The notes beneath the pieces were generated by a model, which searched no databases, was not told the DNA's origin, and saw only the letters and a program-made list of their open reading frames with translations. A DNA stretch of 64,000 bases from an uncultured Gammaproteobacteria bacterium (lineage in GTDB: Bacteria; Pseudomonadota; Gammaproteobacteria; Pseudomonadales; Pseudohongiellaceae), in the NCBI GenBank assembly GCA_913061515.1, contig CAJXSF010000004.1, positions 34,619-98,618 of the forward strand. Direction: 5' to 3'. Positions within the stretch are counted from its first letter, which is position 1; every line of letters starts with the position of its first letter. A program made the position numbers and the translations under genes. Shown here piece by piece: positions 44,761 through 53,197 of the stretch.

Positions 44761-44898
44761 AAATCCCCCTTGGCTTTATAGAAGGGTTGATTCAAGCACT
44801 TTTAGCGTTTTTCTACAATCTCGGCGCAAGCCAGCAGAAGCCTTTCTTAAGGCTTTGGCATATAATTGCGATCATTCATACACACGCGAGTTTTCTCA

Positions 44899-45831
44899 AT
44901 GGCGTTAACTGACGCACAGAAGGGTTTATATTTGCAGGAAATGGGCATTCAAGCCTATTTTCCACGCCGTCCTTTGCCTGGTGCTAAGCCCTCTCTAGCC
45001 TATGCTGCCAATATCTTGCGTGCGCGCGTGACGCCCGAGGCAGGCCCTGTGAATGCAGCTAAGACGGCGAAAGATGTGTTGCAGCTTTTGAACCCCGTAT
45101 CAGCGCCAGTCACGCAGCCCAAAGCCGAAGCTCAGTCACGCCCACAAACGGCGGATAACACGGTGTCAGAGAAGGCGCGCGCGCTTGCGCAAAGCCTAGC
45201 GGCGCCGTCAGCGAAAGCCTCTCCAATGTCTGATCAAGCCGAGCCTAGAATCACTGAACAGGCGTCGGCACAAGTACAAGCAGTGAAGTCGACGGAAGAG
45301 GTGGCAGCATTACGTTTTGCGTTCGCCTATATTCCTGTAAGTGAACATCTAGCGGTAATCACAGAATTACCTTGGTCGAAGTCGGCATCGTTGTCCTCTG
45401 CCAGTCTCGTGTTGTTATCTGGAATACTTAAAGCCTTGGGCATACAGGTAGAAACACAGCACTTACACCCAATGGTGTTCACCTGGCCCCTCTTTGAAGG
45501 GGCAGGGCTCGAATTGGATGCCGACAATGCGCGCAAAGCCCTCGAAGGATTTGTCTCTAAGCGAATCCGTTTGCGCGCGGTTAAAAATTTGTTAGTGATG
45601 GCGCAAGAGTCGGCCCCGCTGTTGTTTCCCGAAGGGTTCCTTGCTGATAAAGGAGTTGTGTTTCAACACCCTCGTTTGGCGTTACGCGTCATCATGACCC
45701 ATAGCTTGAATGCTATGGAACCTGCGCAAGACCCAGCATTGGCGGCAACAATTAAAGAGCGGAAAGGTTCAACTTGGAAGACGTTGCAGCCGTTACAAGC
45801 ATCACTGAATGGCACTGATCCAAGTGCGTAA
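44899..45831 (+). CDS. probable DNA polymerase III psi subunit-like protein (HolD-like)
   Basis: A 310-residue protein placed immediately upstream of rimI, where many gammaproteobacteria carry holD. The N-terminus (ALTDAQKGLYLQEMGIQAYFPRRPLPGA) resembles the psi N-terminal peptide that contacts the clamp loader and chi (QLGIxxWxLRRP). The C-terminal part (residues 140-275) has the alternating strand/helix pattern with SASLVLLSGILKALGI and FTWPLFEG expected for the psi fold. A long Ala/Gln/Pro-rich linker (about 55-135) separates them, making it over twice the E. coli length. ATG 44899 fits the domain start. Assignment rests on context and short motifs, so treat it as probable. Confidence 0.5.
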   Translation: MALTDAQKGLYLQEMGIQAYFPRRPLPGAKPSLAYAANILRARVTPEAGPVNAAKTAKDVLQLLNPVSAPVTQPKAEAQSRPQTADNTVSEKARALAQSLAAPSAKASPMSDQAEPRITEQASAQVQAVKSTEEVAALRFAFAYIPVSEHLAVITELPWSKSASLSSASLVLLSGILKALGIQVETQHLHPMVFTWPLFEGAGLELDADNARKALEGFVSKRIRLRAVKNLLVMAQESAPLLFPEGFLADKGVVFQHPRLALRVIMTHSLNAMEPAQDPALAATIKERKGSTWKTLQPLQASLNGTDPSA

Positions 45832-45845
45832 CTGGCTGATATAGT

Positions 45846-46337
45846 ATGAGTTTACCGACTTTTAATGGCTCCACTTCGGTGAATGTGTTTCCGCGGGCTA
45901 TGCGAGCTAGCGACTTAGATTTGATTGTTCAAAGTGAAAACCTTTCGCTACAAAACCCTTGGTCGAAACGTATATTTTCAGACTGCCTACGGGCAGGATA
46001 TGAGTGTTGGGTATTGGCTAGTCGCGATAGGATTGTCGCGCATGGGGTGTTGTCAGTAGGCGCAGGAGAAGCCCATGTACTGACGATCTGTGTCCACCCT
46101 GATTTTCGCCACATGGGCTATGGTAGGCGCATGCTTCGTCATCTGCTCGACAAAGGGGCTAAGAAGGGGGCACAAGAGTGTTTTCTCGAGGTGCGTCCCT
46201 CCAATAAGGTCGCAATTTCTTTGTATTTGGCTATGGGGTTTGTGCAAGTGGGGGAGCGGAGAAACTACTATCCTTCTAATCCTGGTAGCACCGACCGAGA
46301 AGATGCCTTAATCCTATCTCGCTTGCTTCCATTATGA
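45846..46337 (+). CDS. rimI: ribosomal protein S18-alanine N-acetyltransferase
   Basis: A 163-residue GNAT acetyltransferase that acetylates the N-terminal alanine of ribosomal protein S18. RimI signatures: NPWSKRIFSDCLRAGYECWVL, EAHVLTICVHPDFRHMGYGRRMLRHLL with the acetyl-CoA loop, and LEVRPSNKVAISLYLAMGFVQVGERRNYYP, then EDALIL. It starts 14 bases after the HolD-like gene and is convergent with the small membrane-protein gene. Confidence 0.92.
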   Translation: MSLPTFNGSTSVNVFPRAMRASDLDLIVQSENLSLQNPWSKRIFSDCLRAGYECWVLASRDRIVAHGVLSVGAGEAHVLTICVHPDFRHMGYGRRMLRHLLDKGAKKGAQECFLEVRPSNKVAISLYLAMGFVQVGERRNYYPSNPGSTDREDALILSRLLPL

Positions 46338-46341
46338 AGTT

Positions 46342-46593
46342 TCATTCGTCTTGCTCATCACCGGGCCTAATGAGTTTGAGTAGACGTTTCAGCCCGTACA
46401 ATGCCGCAACCACAGCGACGGCACAAAGCACGACAATAACGATCAGCACTAGGGTGCTGAGGAAAAAGCTAAACATATTATTGCGTGCTTCATCATAAGA
46501 CATCGCGAGTGCCCAAAGAGAGGCAACAGCAATCATTAAGCCGGCGATAGTGGCACGAGTATTTTTACGAATTTTCAAGCGTGGTAGTTTCAC
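46342..46593 (-). CDS. small two-helix membrane protein
   Basis: An 83-residue protein with a basic N-terminus (KLPRLKIRKNTR), two hydrophobic segments (ATIAGLMIAVASLWALAM and STLVLIVIVVLCAVAVVAALYG) and a charged tail (RPGDEQDE). GTG 46593 is preferred: the ATG at 46701 would overlap the zinc-finger gene by about 85 bases and prepend residues unlike a membrane leader. It lies 22 bases after the zinc-finger gene, so it is probably the second gene of that operon. No family recognised. Confidence 0.5.
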   Translation of the reverse strand: MKLPRLKIRKNTRATIAGLMIAVASLWALAMSYDEARNNMFSFFLSTLVLIVIVVLCAVAVVAALYGLKRLLKLIRPGDEQDE

Positions 46594-46615
46594 AATAGTA
46601 TCTTTGGTGCCGCGT

Positions 46616-47071
46616 CTATTTTTTAAACACGGGCTCTCCGTCTTTGTCAGGCCAAGTATGACGGCATTCTGGGTATTGAGAACAGCCCCAGAAGTGGCCA
46701 TTTTTACCGCTACGTCGTTTTAGTAATTGTCCGCATGAGGTGCAACGAAATGCCTTTGCGGGTATGCCATTATCGTCGTTGAGGCGTGTCTTGCAACCCT
46801 TGTCAAATCCTGTGCAATACCAATAATTGCCTTGGCTATTCTCAGCACGGATTAAACTGCGAGTGCACACAGGGCAGCGAAAGCGCTCGTCGGGTGTTTT
46901 CGAAGGTTTGCCATCTTTATCAAAAAGCGTTGCTTTGCACTCAGGAAATGCTGTGCACCCCCAAAACGGGCCTTTTTTGCCAATGATACGGCGCATGGGT
47001 TTTTGACATTCTGGACACAGGTGTGGCCTTGAGTCTAATGGGAATAGATCGTCTTCCATGTCATTGGCCAT
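46616..47071 (-). CDS. topoisomerase-type C4 zinc-finger protein (YrdD-like)
   Basis: A 151-residue protein made of three tandem C4 zinc fingers of the topoisomerase I C-terminal type: CPECQKPMRR...WGCTAFPEC, CPVCTRSLIR...YCTGFDKGC, and CTSCGQLLKR...WGCSQYPEC. Each has CxxC, the aromatic F/YWxC and the final Cys. It contains no topoisomerase catalytic domain. Similar stand-alone proteins exist in E. coli (YrdD). It would bind single-stranded DNA or RNA. The hisC gene lies just upstream on the same strand (11 bases). Confidence 0.88.
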   Translation of the reverse strand: MANDMEDDLFPLDSRPHLCPECQKPMRRIIGKKGPFWGCTAFPECKATLFDKDGKPSKTPDERFRCPVCTRSLIRAENSQGNYWYCTGFDKGCKTRLNDDNGIPAKAFRCTSCGQLLKRRSGKNGHFWGCSQYPECRHTWPDKDGEPVFKK

Positions 47072-47082
47072 GCAGGGCCTCG

Positions 47083-48186
47083 TTAACTCTTACGAAGATA
47101 AGACTCAAGGTGTTGCAATAAGGCCGCGTTCTCTTGAGCCGTTCCAATGGTGATTCGGAGCTTGTCTCGCAATCGAGGCATATCGAAGTAGCGCACTAGA
47201 ATGCCATCGTCTTTAAGACGCTGATAACATTCGCGCGCGAGTAATTCCGGGGTCTCAAAACGAGGGTCATCGCTCGGCACTTGTGCCAACAAGAAATTAC
47301 TTTGGCTTGGTGCGCATTGAAATTCAAGAGCGCTTAAGGCTAAGGCCACACGGCTGCGCTCTTCGCGGACTTTCTGCCATCCAATGGCTGCTGTGGCTCT
47401 ATCGGCCAACGCTGCAGCGGCTAGGGCCTGAGATATGGCGTCGGTGTTATAGCTGTCTCGTGTTTTATATAGCATTGGCGCGATGAGGTTTTTCGAGCCT
47501 ATGCCATAAGCAAAACGCAAACCAGCCAATGAATAGCCTTTGCTCATCGTGCGTAAAATCACGACATTATCAAACTCGGCGATCAGTGCCACAGTGTTGT
47601 GGGCGATGTCTGGATCAACGAAATCGATGTAGGCTTCATCAATGACCAGTACGCCTGAAAAGGTACTAGCTATACGGCGAAGCTCATCAACGCTGCAAAG
47701 CAAACCAGATGGAGCATGAGGGTTAACGATAAACGCTAGCTTGGCGCCCGTGGCGTCAAGTTGTTCGGCGAATTCGGCACCCATGGTCCAGTCATCATTA
47801 AGGTCTATGCGCTTGATTGGGCAATCTTGAATCTCTGCCAACACCGGGTAAAGGGAATAGCTTGGCTCTGCCAGGGCAATGCTTTGACCCGGTTCCACAA
47901 AGGTGGTGATCAGCAAACGAATCAGTTCATCGCCACCGTTGGTGGGAATGATATTGTCGATTTCGACTTGGTGGTATTGCGCTGCAACCTCTCTGAAAGC
48001 ATTCGCAAAGGGCTGCGGATAGCGTCGCAAGTCCTCGACTTTAAACTCCGCAAGCGCTTTGGCTACGGCCGGAGTCGCCGGGTAGGGGTTCTCATTTGTG
48101 TTGAGTTTAATAACCTTGCTTTGTTGTGGTTGTTCACCAGAACTGTATCCGGTCATGCGTTGGATGTTGGGTCTTTCGTAGCTCAT
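47083..48186 (-). CDS. hisC: histidinol-phosphate aminotransferase
   Basis: A 367-residue class I/II PLP enzyme for step seven of histidine biosynthesis, and able in some strains to serve aromatic amino-acid pathways. NENPYP near residue 31, Asp183 (VIDEAYIDF), the PLP lysine Lys216 in TMSKGYSLAGLRFAYG, and LRITIG at the C-terminus are typical of HisC. It is outside a his operon, as seen in organisms with a second HisC copy, so an alternate role is possible. It starts at ATG 48186; upstream 48187-48449 is gene-free with no feature I can name. Confidence 0.9.
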   Translation of the reverse strand: MSYERPNIQRMTGYSSGEQPQQSKVIKLNTNENPYPATPAVAKALAEFKVEDLRRYPQPFANAFREVAAQYHQVEIDNIIPTNGGDELIRLLITTFVEPGQSIALAEPSYSLYPVLAEIQDCPIKRIDLNDDWTMGAEFAEQLDATGAKLAFIVNPHAPSGLLCSVDELRRIASTFSGVLVIDEAYIDFVDPDIAHNTVALIAEFDNVVILRTMSKGYSLAGLRFAYGIGSKNLIAPMLYKTRDSYNTDAISQALAAAALADRATAAIGWQKVREERSRVALALSALEFQCAPSQSNFLLAQVPSDDPRFETPELLARECYQRLKDDGILVRYFDMPRLRDKLRITIGTAQENAALLQHLESYLRKS

Positions 48187-48449
48187 AAATTAAGACGATG
48201 CTCTGGATTAAGTGGAAGCGATTTTGCAGCTTTTGAGAGCCGCCAAGATTACTGCTTAATGCGCGCTTATTCAATTGTCACGCAGTATGGCAACTGCGGC
48301 TATGCCTAGGCTGATAAAGAGTAATTTTTTCTGGTTTGTGATCACGGCGTTAAGCACTTCGGGTGTCGCCAGAAAAACAGCACACACGCAACGTGGAGGG
48401 GGTAAATATCGGCCGATATGCTCCAAGAATCAATAAAATCACAAAAACC

Positions 48450-49298
48450 TTATAATTCATCATCATTGGGAGGGGTTTCATAGGTCAAGGTGCGATTATT
48501 CCAACCTACTATCCAACGTTGTTCAACCCGTTCTGCCGGGGCGTTCGCAACTCTTTGCGCCAATACCGCACGGGCCGATTCGGCAAATTGAGGCATCAGT
48601 GGGCTGTCATCATGGCGATTGCGCGCTAGGTGTTCCAAAACTTGTAGCAGCCCCCACCCTTGCCCGTTATAGCGCTCCGTGCTTGCTGTACCTTCGCCTT
48701 TAAAGTTTACATAATCGATTAAGGCATACATCCCTAACGGTGCATCGCTGTTGGCCACCTCGTAAAACAAAGCTTCGATTTCGGCAGAGCGCTCGGTGTG
48801 GGCGATCAGGCTTGGCAGGCTGTCGCGCATTCTATTAATGATGAACTGTACTTGAACATTGCGCGTTTGATAGAGGAAATCGCGCAGTTCGCGAAGCCTT
48901 TGGGAGTCAAACTCGGCTTCAAACTGAGCCTTGGTCTGCCAGGGCGCCGCACGGTTAGGTAGCCTGTTTAGCCAATCGGGAAGGGCTACGCCTTGAGAGT
49001 CGTAGAACGTTAGAAGAGCGGGGAAGCTTTCAACAAAGGCCTCTTGTTGCCCTGCTCTGTACCAAATAAAGTGCCCTATACCCAGGGAGGGAAAGTCCTC
49101 ACCCTCGTTCCAACTGGTTAAACACGGTATTTTCAGGTTACACTCATTGGCAAATATGCGTTCGCCGACCCACTGGGTCTGCTCTGCGGTAAGCGTTGGC
49201 ATCGGCTGATGCGGCGCTTGCGAACAGTTGGCAAGCAGAAATAGTGAAAGGATTGTATAGAAGGCGTGTTTTGGCAATGTAGTGAACCGTCTCGTCAA
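48450..49298 (-). CDS. lipoprotein of unknown function with WNEGEDFPSLGIGHF motif
   Basis: A 282-residue lipoprotein: lipobox LLANC (Cys at about residue 25) after a hydrophobic signal, then a single globular domain. Near the start, after TAEQTQWVGERIFANECN, it carries CLTSWNEGEDFPSLGIGHFIWYRAGQ, with an NE-x-W pattern reminiscent of the catalytic-glutamate region of lysozyme-like folds, and later YVNFKGEGT and YNGQGWGLLQVLEHLA. I recall the conserved motif from uncharacterised marine and gammaproteobacterial proteins. A role in cell-wall modification is only an inference. It is isolated: no co-directional partner within 200 bases. Confidence 0.6.
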   Translation of the reverse strand: MTRRFTTLPKHAFYTILSLFLLANCSQAPHQPMPTLTAEQTQWVGERIFANECNLKIPCLTSWNEGEDFPSLGIGHFIWYRAGQQEAFVESFPALLTFYDSQGVALPDWLNRLPNRAAPWQTKAQFEAEFDSQRLRELRDFLYQTRNVQVQFIINRMRDSLPSLIAHTERSAEIEALFYEVANSDAPLGMYALIDYVNFKGEGTASTERYNGQGWGLLQVLEHLARNRHDDSPLMPQFAESARAVLAQRVANAPAERVEQRWIVGWNNRTLTYETPPNDDEL

Positions 49299-49452
49299 AG
49301 TCGTGAGCTAATGTTGCCGTAGGTCGAAAGACACCGGCTGCATAAAAGCAGCGAGCAATCTTAGCATTTTCGATCAACATTGCCAGTATGGCAGTTTATG
49401 AGCACATAATAGCTGTAGAAAATCTCAATGAAACTAGCACGGTCGAGTCAAT

Positions 49453-51741
49453 TTGAACCAAACAGCAGAAGTGATGGACGCTAAAGAGCCCGAGGCGCAA
49501 GACGAATTCGTTCGAGGCTTGTCGCTTGTTTACCAGCGTCTAAAGCAAAGTAAGCATCTTAAGAAAGCTATGAAAGAGGTCGAGCAATCGCTTCTAGATT
49601 TGCTCGGCGTGCGCCTATTTACGATTTATCAATGTGTTCAAAACGGCAAAGAAGTGCTCGCCAGCTTTAAAGGTGGAGACCCTGACGATTCCAACACCTC
49701 CGAAATTCGTGTTCCCTTTAGCCCTACCTCACTTGCAGGCTATGTCGCTCTTAGTCAACGTGCTTTAGTAATTCGCAATGTTCTTGATCAACAAGAACTA
49801 CTTGATATTCACCCTCGTCTCAAATTCGATCGTCGCTTCAGTGACGCGAAGGGCTGGGCCGTGAAGTCGATGATTGTAGTGCCTATTAAAGATGGAATAT
49901 TGCTTGGGGTGCTGCAGCTCATTAATTTTGAAGGTGATCGGGAGTTTAGCAAGACCGATCTTAAGCACGCCATGATGGTGTCACAGATGTTGGCCAAGCA
50001 ATTTCGTTCTGAATTGCAAAGTACACAAGGGCCATACGACTACCTAGTTCAAAAGAATAAAATATCCAGCCAAGAACTCGAAGACGTCCAAAACAAAGTG
50101 GGCCTGTACGGTGGATCTGTCTCGCGCATCTTGATGGAAGACTTCAGTATTGATGCCGATGCGATCGGCGCCTCCTTGGAATTTTATTATCGCGTTCCCT
50201 ATATGAAGTATGAGCAAGGGGTCACCCTGCCAGCGGAATTATTCGAAAATATAGGGGTTAGTTATCTGCGCAAAAACCTTTGGTTGCCGATAGCTGGCGA
50301 CAAAAATGAGGCCGTTATTCTCATAGATGATCCAAGCGATTATCAGCGCATTATGGAAATACAAGGCGTCTTAAATGCGCGTAATTATGCTTTCCGCGTA
50401 GGCTTACCTGAACATATTCTGCAGTATTTGCGTGATGACGACGGCGGCGATTCCGAGGCGGGGTTCGATGATGTTTTCTCGCGTTTAGAAGAACAAGGCA
50501 ATGTCGAAATCGAAAGTGAAGAGGAGGCAGAGGAAGAGAACCTTGCTGCAACCTCTGCGATTATACAGTTGGTGAATCGCATCATCACGGAAGCCGACCG
50601 CCTTGGCGCATCGGATATTCATGTTGAGCCAGGCAAAGACCAATCATCGGGCACTGTGCGCATTCGTGTGGATGGTATTTGCCGAGAATTATTGAAAGTG
50701 CCAAAGGAGCATACCTCCGCACTGATCGCACGAATTAAAGTGATTTCGCGCCTTAATATTGCCGAACGACGTTTGCCCCAAGATGGTAAATGTAAATTAA
50801 AGGTGCGTGGCAAAAAATTGGAGTTGCGTGTCGCAACCGTGCCAACCGTCAATGGGGAAAGTGCCGTGCTGCGTTTGCTCGCAGCTGGCAGTGCAATGCC
50901 TTTGGCGAAATTAAATTTGTCCAAGCCAAACTACGATAAAATCGTGGAATTATCGGCTCACCCGCATGGATTGTTGTTAGTGGTTGGGCCAACCGGGTCA
51001 GGTAAAACTACTACTTTGCATGGTGTGTTGGGCTATATAAATACACCTGACCGAAAAATTTGGACGGCTGAAGACCCAGTTGAAATTACCCAGCCTGGCC
51101 TGCAACAAGTGCAGGTGCTACCGAAAATTAATTTCACTTTCGCTACGGCAATGCGCGCTTTTTTGCGAGCAGACCCAGATGTCATTCTTATAGGTGAGAT
51201 GCGTGACCATGAGACCGCGAGTATCGGTATCGAGGCATCCCTTACTGGCCATTTAGTTTTGTCGACACTGCATACTAACTCGGCACCAGAGACAATTACT
51301 CGTTTGCTAGACTTAGGGCTTGACCCGGTCAATTTCTCCGACGCATTGCTCGGTGTATTGGCTCAACGCCTAATGCGCACTCTGTGTGGCGCGTGTAAGG
51401 AAGAATACTCGCCAAGCAAACAAGAGCTCGACCATTTGATTGATAGTTATGGCCGCGACCAGTTCCCAGAGTTAGGAGTAGATACTAATAACGTCAAACT
51501 ATTTCGCGCCGTAGGCTGTGATGATTGTGGTGGGACTGGCTACAAAGGTCGTACTGGTATTCACGAGTTGCTAACGGGCACCCATGAGATGCGCAGCCTG
51601 ATTTACGATAAGGCTGATTTAGAAGACATGCGTCAGCAAGCCTTGCGAGACGGTATGCGAACGCTCAAGCAAGATGGGATTAATAAAATTTTCATGGGCT
51701 TGAGCGATTATAAGCAGCTTTTACGTGTGGTGGCAGAGTAA
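49453..51741 (+). CDS. GspE/PilB-family secretion ATPase with N-terminal GAF domain
   Basis: A 762-residue ATPase: GAF domain (about 25-200, with GWAVKSMIVVPIKDGILLGVLQLINF), a GspE_N-type domain (about 210-320), an acidic linker, and a type II/IV secretion ATPase core (about 365-762). Walker A is GPTGSGKTTT with Lys518; the core also has AEDPVEI, DPDVILIGEMRDHETA, and the zinc tetracysteine (Cys645, Cys648 then CDDC). It would power assembly of a pilus or type II pseudopilus, with the GAF domain perhaps sensing a small ligand. The start is TTG 49453; ATG 49474 is an alternative. No other T2SS or pilus gene is nearby, so its machine is elsewhere or it acts alone. Confidence 0.87.
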   Translation: MNQTAEVMDAKEPEAQDEFVRGLSLVYQRLKQSKHLKKAMKEVEQSLLDLLGVRLFTIYQCVQNGKEVLASFKGGDPDDSNTSEIRVPFSPTSLAGYVALSQRALVIRNVLDQQELLDIHPRLKFDRRFSDAKGWAVKSMIVVPIKDGILLGVLQLINFEGDREFSKTDLKHAMMVSQMLAKQFRSELQSTQGPYDYLVQKNKISSQELEDVQNKVGLYGGSVSRILMEDFSIDADAIGASLEFYYRVPYMKYEQGVTLPAELFENIGVSYLRKNLWLPIAGDKNEAVILIDDPSDYQRIMEIQGVLNARNYAFRVGLPEHILQYLRDDDGGDSEAGFDDVFSRLEEQGNVEIESEEEAEEENLAATSAIIQLVNRIITEADRLGASDIHVEPGKDQSSGTVRIRVDGICRELLKVPKEHTSALIARIKVISRLNIAERRLPQDGKCKLKVRGKKLELRVATVPTVNGESAVLRLLAAGSAMPLAKLNLSKPNYDKIVELSAHPHGLLLVVGPTGSGKTTTLHGVLGYINTPDRKIWTAEDPVEITQPGLQQVQVLPKINFTFATAMRAFLRADPDVILIGEMRDHETASIGIEASLTGHLVLSTLHTNSAPETITRLLDLGLDPVNFSDALLGVLAQRLMRTLCGACKEEYSPSKQELDHLIDSYGRDQFPELGVDTNNVKLFRAVGCDDCGGTGYKGRTGIHELLTGTHEMRSLIYDKADLEDMRQQALRDGMRTLKQDGINKIFMGLSDYKQLLRVVAE

Positions 51742-51888
51742 AGGTGCCACGAGCATAGCGGGTTTTAAGCGCGTCTTGATGCAATTTCATGACGCTGTTC
51801 AAAGTTTCGTCTAATTTCCCTAAGTAACCGATATTTGTGCCGTTATAGTCACTACACAAGCTAATTTGTCTTGTTGAGGAGGTTAGCC

Positions 51889-52194
51889 GTGCTCAAATAT
51901 GCGATCTTTGCAATTCTTCTGTTTGTGACCATAGGAATTTCGATTGCCAACGAAACTGTTGAGCGTCTTGGCCTGCAAGGTGATTATTTAGTGGTCGCGA
52001 TAATTGCGTTAGGGGTCAGCACATTACTTATCAAGCGAAATGTTTTGCTGCTCGGGTTGGTCGCGGTGCTGTGTGTGTTTCTCAATTTACCCCCAGAATC
52101 AACGGCGAGTCTGCAAATAGACCCCGACTTCATCGTTGCTTTATTGCTAGGGCTTATCCTATTGCCCTTGGTGCATCGGCTCTTGCTGCGCTAA
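51889..52194 (+). CDS. small three-helix inner-membrane protein
   Basis: A 101-residue hydrophobic protein with three to four transmembrane segments (YAIFAILLFVTIGISI, YLVVAIIALGVSTLLI, VLLLGLVAVLCVFL, FIVALLLGLILLPLVH). GTG 51889 is selected because GAGGAGG lies seven bases upstream, far better than the in-frame TTG at 51871. It follows the ATPase gene by about 150 bases and is convergent with the gene at 52200. I recognise no family. Confidence 0.65.
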   Translation: MLKYAIFAILLFVTIGISIANETVERLGLQGDYLVVAIIALGVSTLLIKRNVLLLGLVAVLCVFLNLPPESTASLQIDPDFIVALLLGLILLPLVHRLLLR

Positions 52195-52199
52195 TCCTA

Positions 52200-52634
52200 T
52201 TACTGTGCTAATAAACCGCGCACCACTTCGTAGCGCTGTATCCGCCACTGTCCATTCTTGAACACGGCAGTGGCAGTGATGTCACTAGTTCCTCTAGAGA
52301 AGTTTGCCCGTGCGCTCACCCGCGCAATGGCAGGTGTGAAGGAAAACCATGAAGGCGGTGTAATCTCTCCTTCGAATTCATCTAATGTGATCAACGGTAG
52401 CATTGAATCATAGACGGCAAAACTTGGGATGATGACGATTGCCCCTTCGTCGAGCTGTTCTTGAAGTGCCTCGGTGCTGCCCAAACGCAAAACGGGTTGG
52501 CTGACGCTATTGAGGGTTTCTTGTAAGGACGCCAGTGCGCGTTCTATGTTCATTCGATCGATGACAACAGCAATGCCTACAAGCACTAACGAGAAACCTA
52601 TCCCCGCAATCATGGAAAATTTGACTGATTTCAA
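52200..52634 (-). CDS. membrane-anchored protein of unknown function
   Basis: A 144-residue protein with one N-terminal helix (FSMIAGIGFSLVLVGIAVVI) and a periplasmic domain ending in ATAVFKNGQWRIQRYEVVRGLL. The start is TTG, supported by GAGGT about nine bases upstream. No conserved family recognised. Convergent with the small membrane-protein gene, five bases apart. Confidence 0.55.
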   Translation of the reverse strand: MKSVKFSMIAGIGFSLVLVGIAVVIDRMNIERALASLQETLNSVSQPVLRLGSTEALQEQLDEGAIVIIPSFAVYDSMLPLITLDEFEGEITPPSWFSFTPAIARVSARANFSRGTSDITATAVFKNGQWRIQRYEVVRGLLAQ

Positions 52635-53197
52635 AATGCACTACCTCGGAACAGTGGTTCTCGCTATGGGCGATGAATGACGGATTATAGATCAAAAAAA
52701 CCTAATGAAAACAGCGCTCAAAGGAGGTGTTTTTAACTAATATTTTAATTGTGCCCCGTTTTTATGCACACACATTCCCGTTTTGTCACTAATTTCCTAT
52801 AAAAATAGTGTTTTTCGCTCTTGGAACGTCCGGTAGTTAGTTATCTTGTTGATATATATAGAATATTCTAAATGATCAAAAAACAACCAACTTGAGTTAA
52901 AGCGCTAGATTTTCAGTGTTTGCGCCGCTTATTTTCAAGTTATCAACTGACTTATCCACAGAATCTGTGGAAAACAATTTCAAGTATTTCCCTTCATAGT
53001 TCTTGTTATGCGTCAACTCCCGAAAGAGGTGAAATGATCGATTTTTGAGCTGCTTAACCAAGTAGGCTATTGGCTGTGCAGTAAAGTCACATATTAGTCA
53101 CCTAAGTTGTTACCAAAAGTTGCCTTTCACTTTATCTATTGGGCATATTGATGCTATCGTAGTGACGTAACATCACTCCTCCAATCAGTAGCAGGCA
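52635..53197. promoter_or_regulatory. 563-bp gene-free region with DnaA boxes
   Basis: Contains TTATGCACA (52762-52770) and TTATCCACA (52952-52960), both exact matches to the strict DnaA-box consensus TTATNCACA. The latter is followed five bases later by TGTGGAAAA (52966-52974), the relaxed box TTTTCCACA on the opposite strand. Near-boxes TTATCAACT and TTATGCGTC lie at about 52940 and 52986. Around 52850-52880 is an AT-rich stretch (GATATATATAGAATATTC) with a nearby GATC. No gene of 30 or more codons with a ribosome-binding site is seen. It could be a DnaA-binding regulatory locus or replication-related site. No dnaA, gidA or rpmH is adjacent. Confidence 0.45.

Noticed and set aside
46594-46701. 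Longer start (46701) of the small membrane-protein gene
   Set aside because: It would overlap the zinc-finger gene by about 85 bases, and the added residues do not resemble a membrane-protein N-terminus.
52635-53197. Firm call of chromosomal oriC
   Set aside because: The boxes are few, and none of the usual neighbours (dnaA, dnaN, gidA/mnmG, rpmH, parAB) is present. Kept as a candidate DnaA-binding region only.
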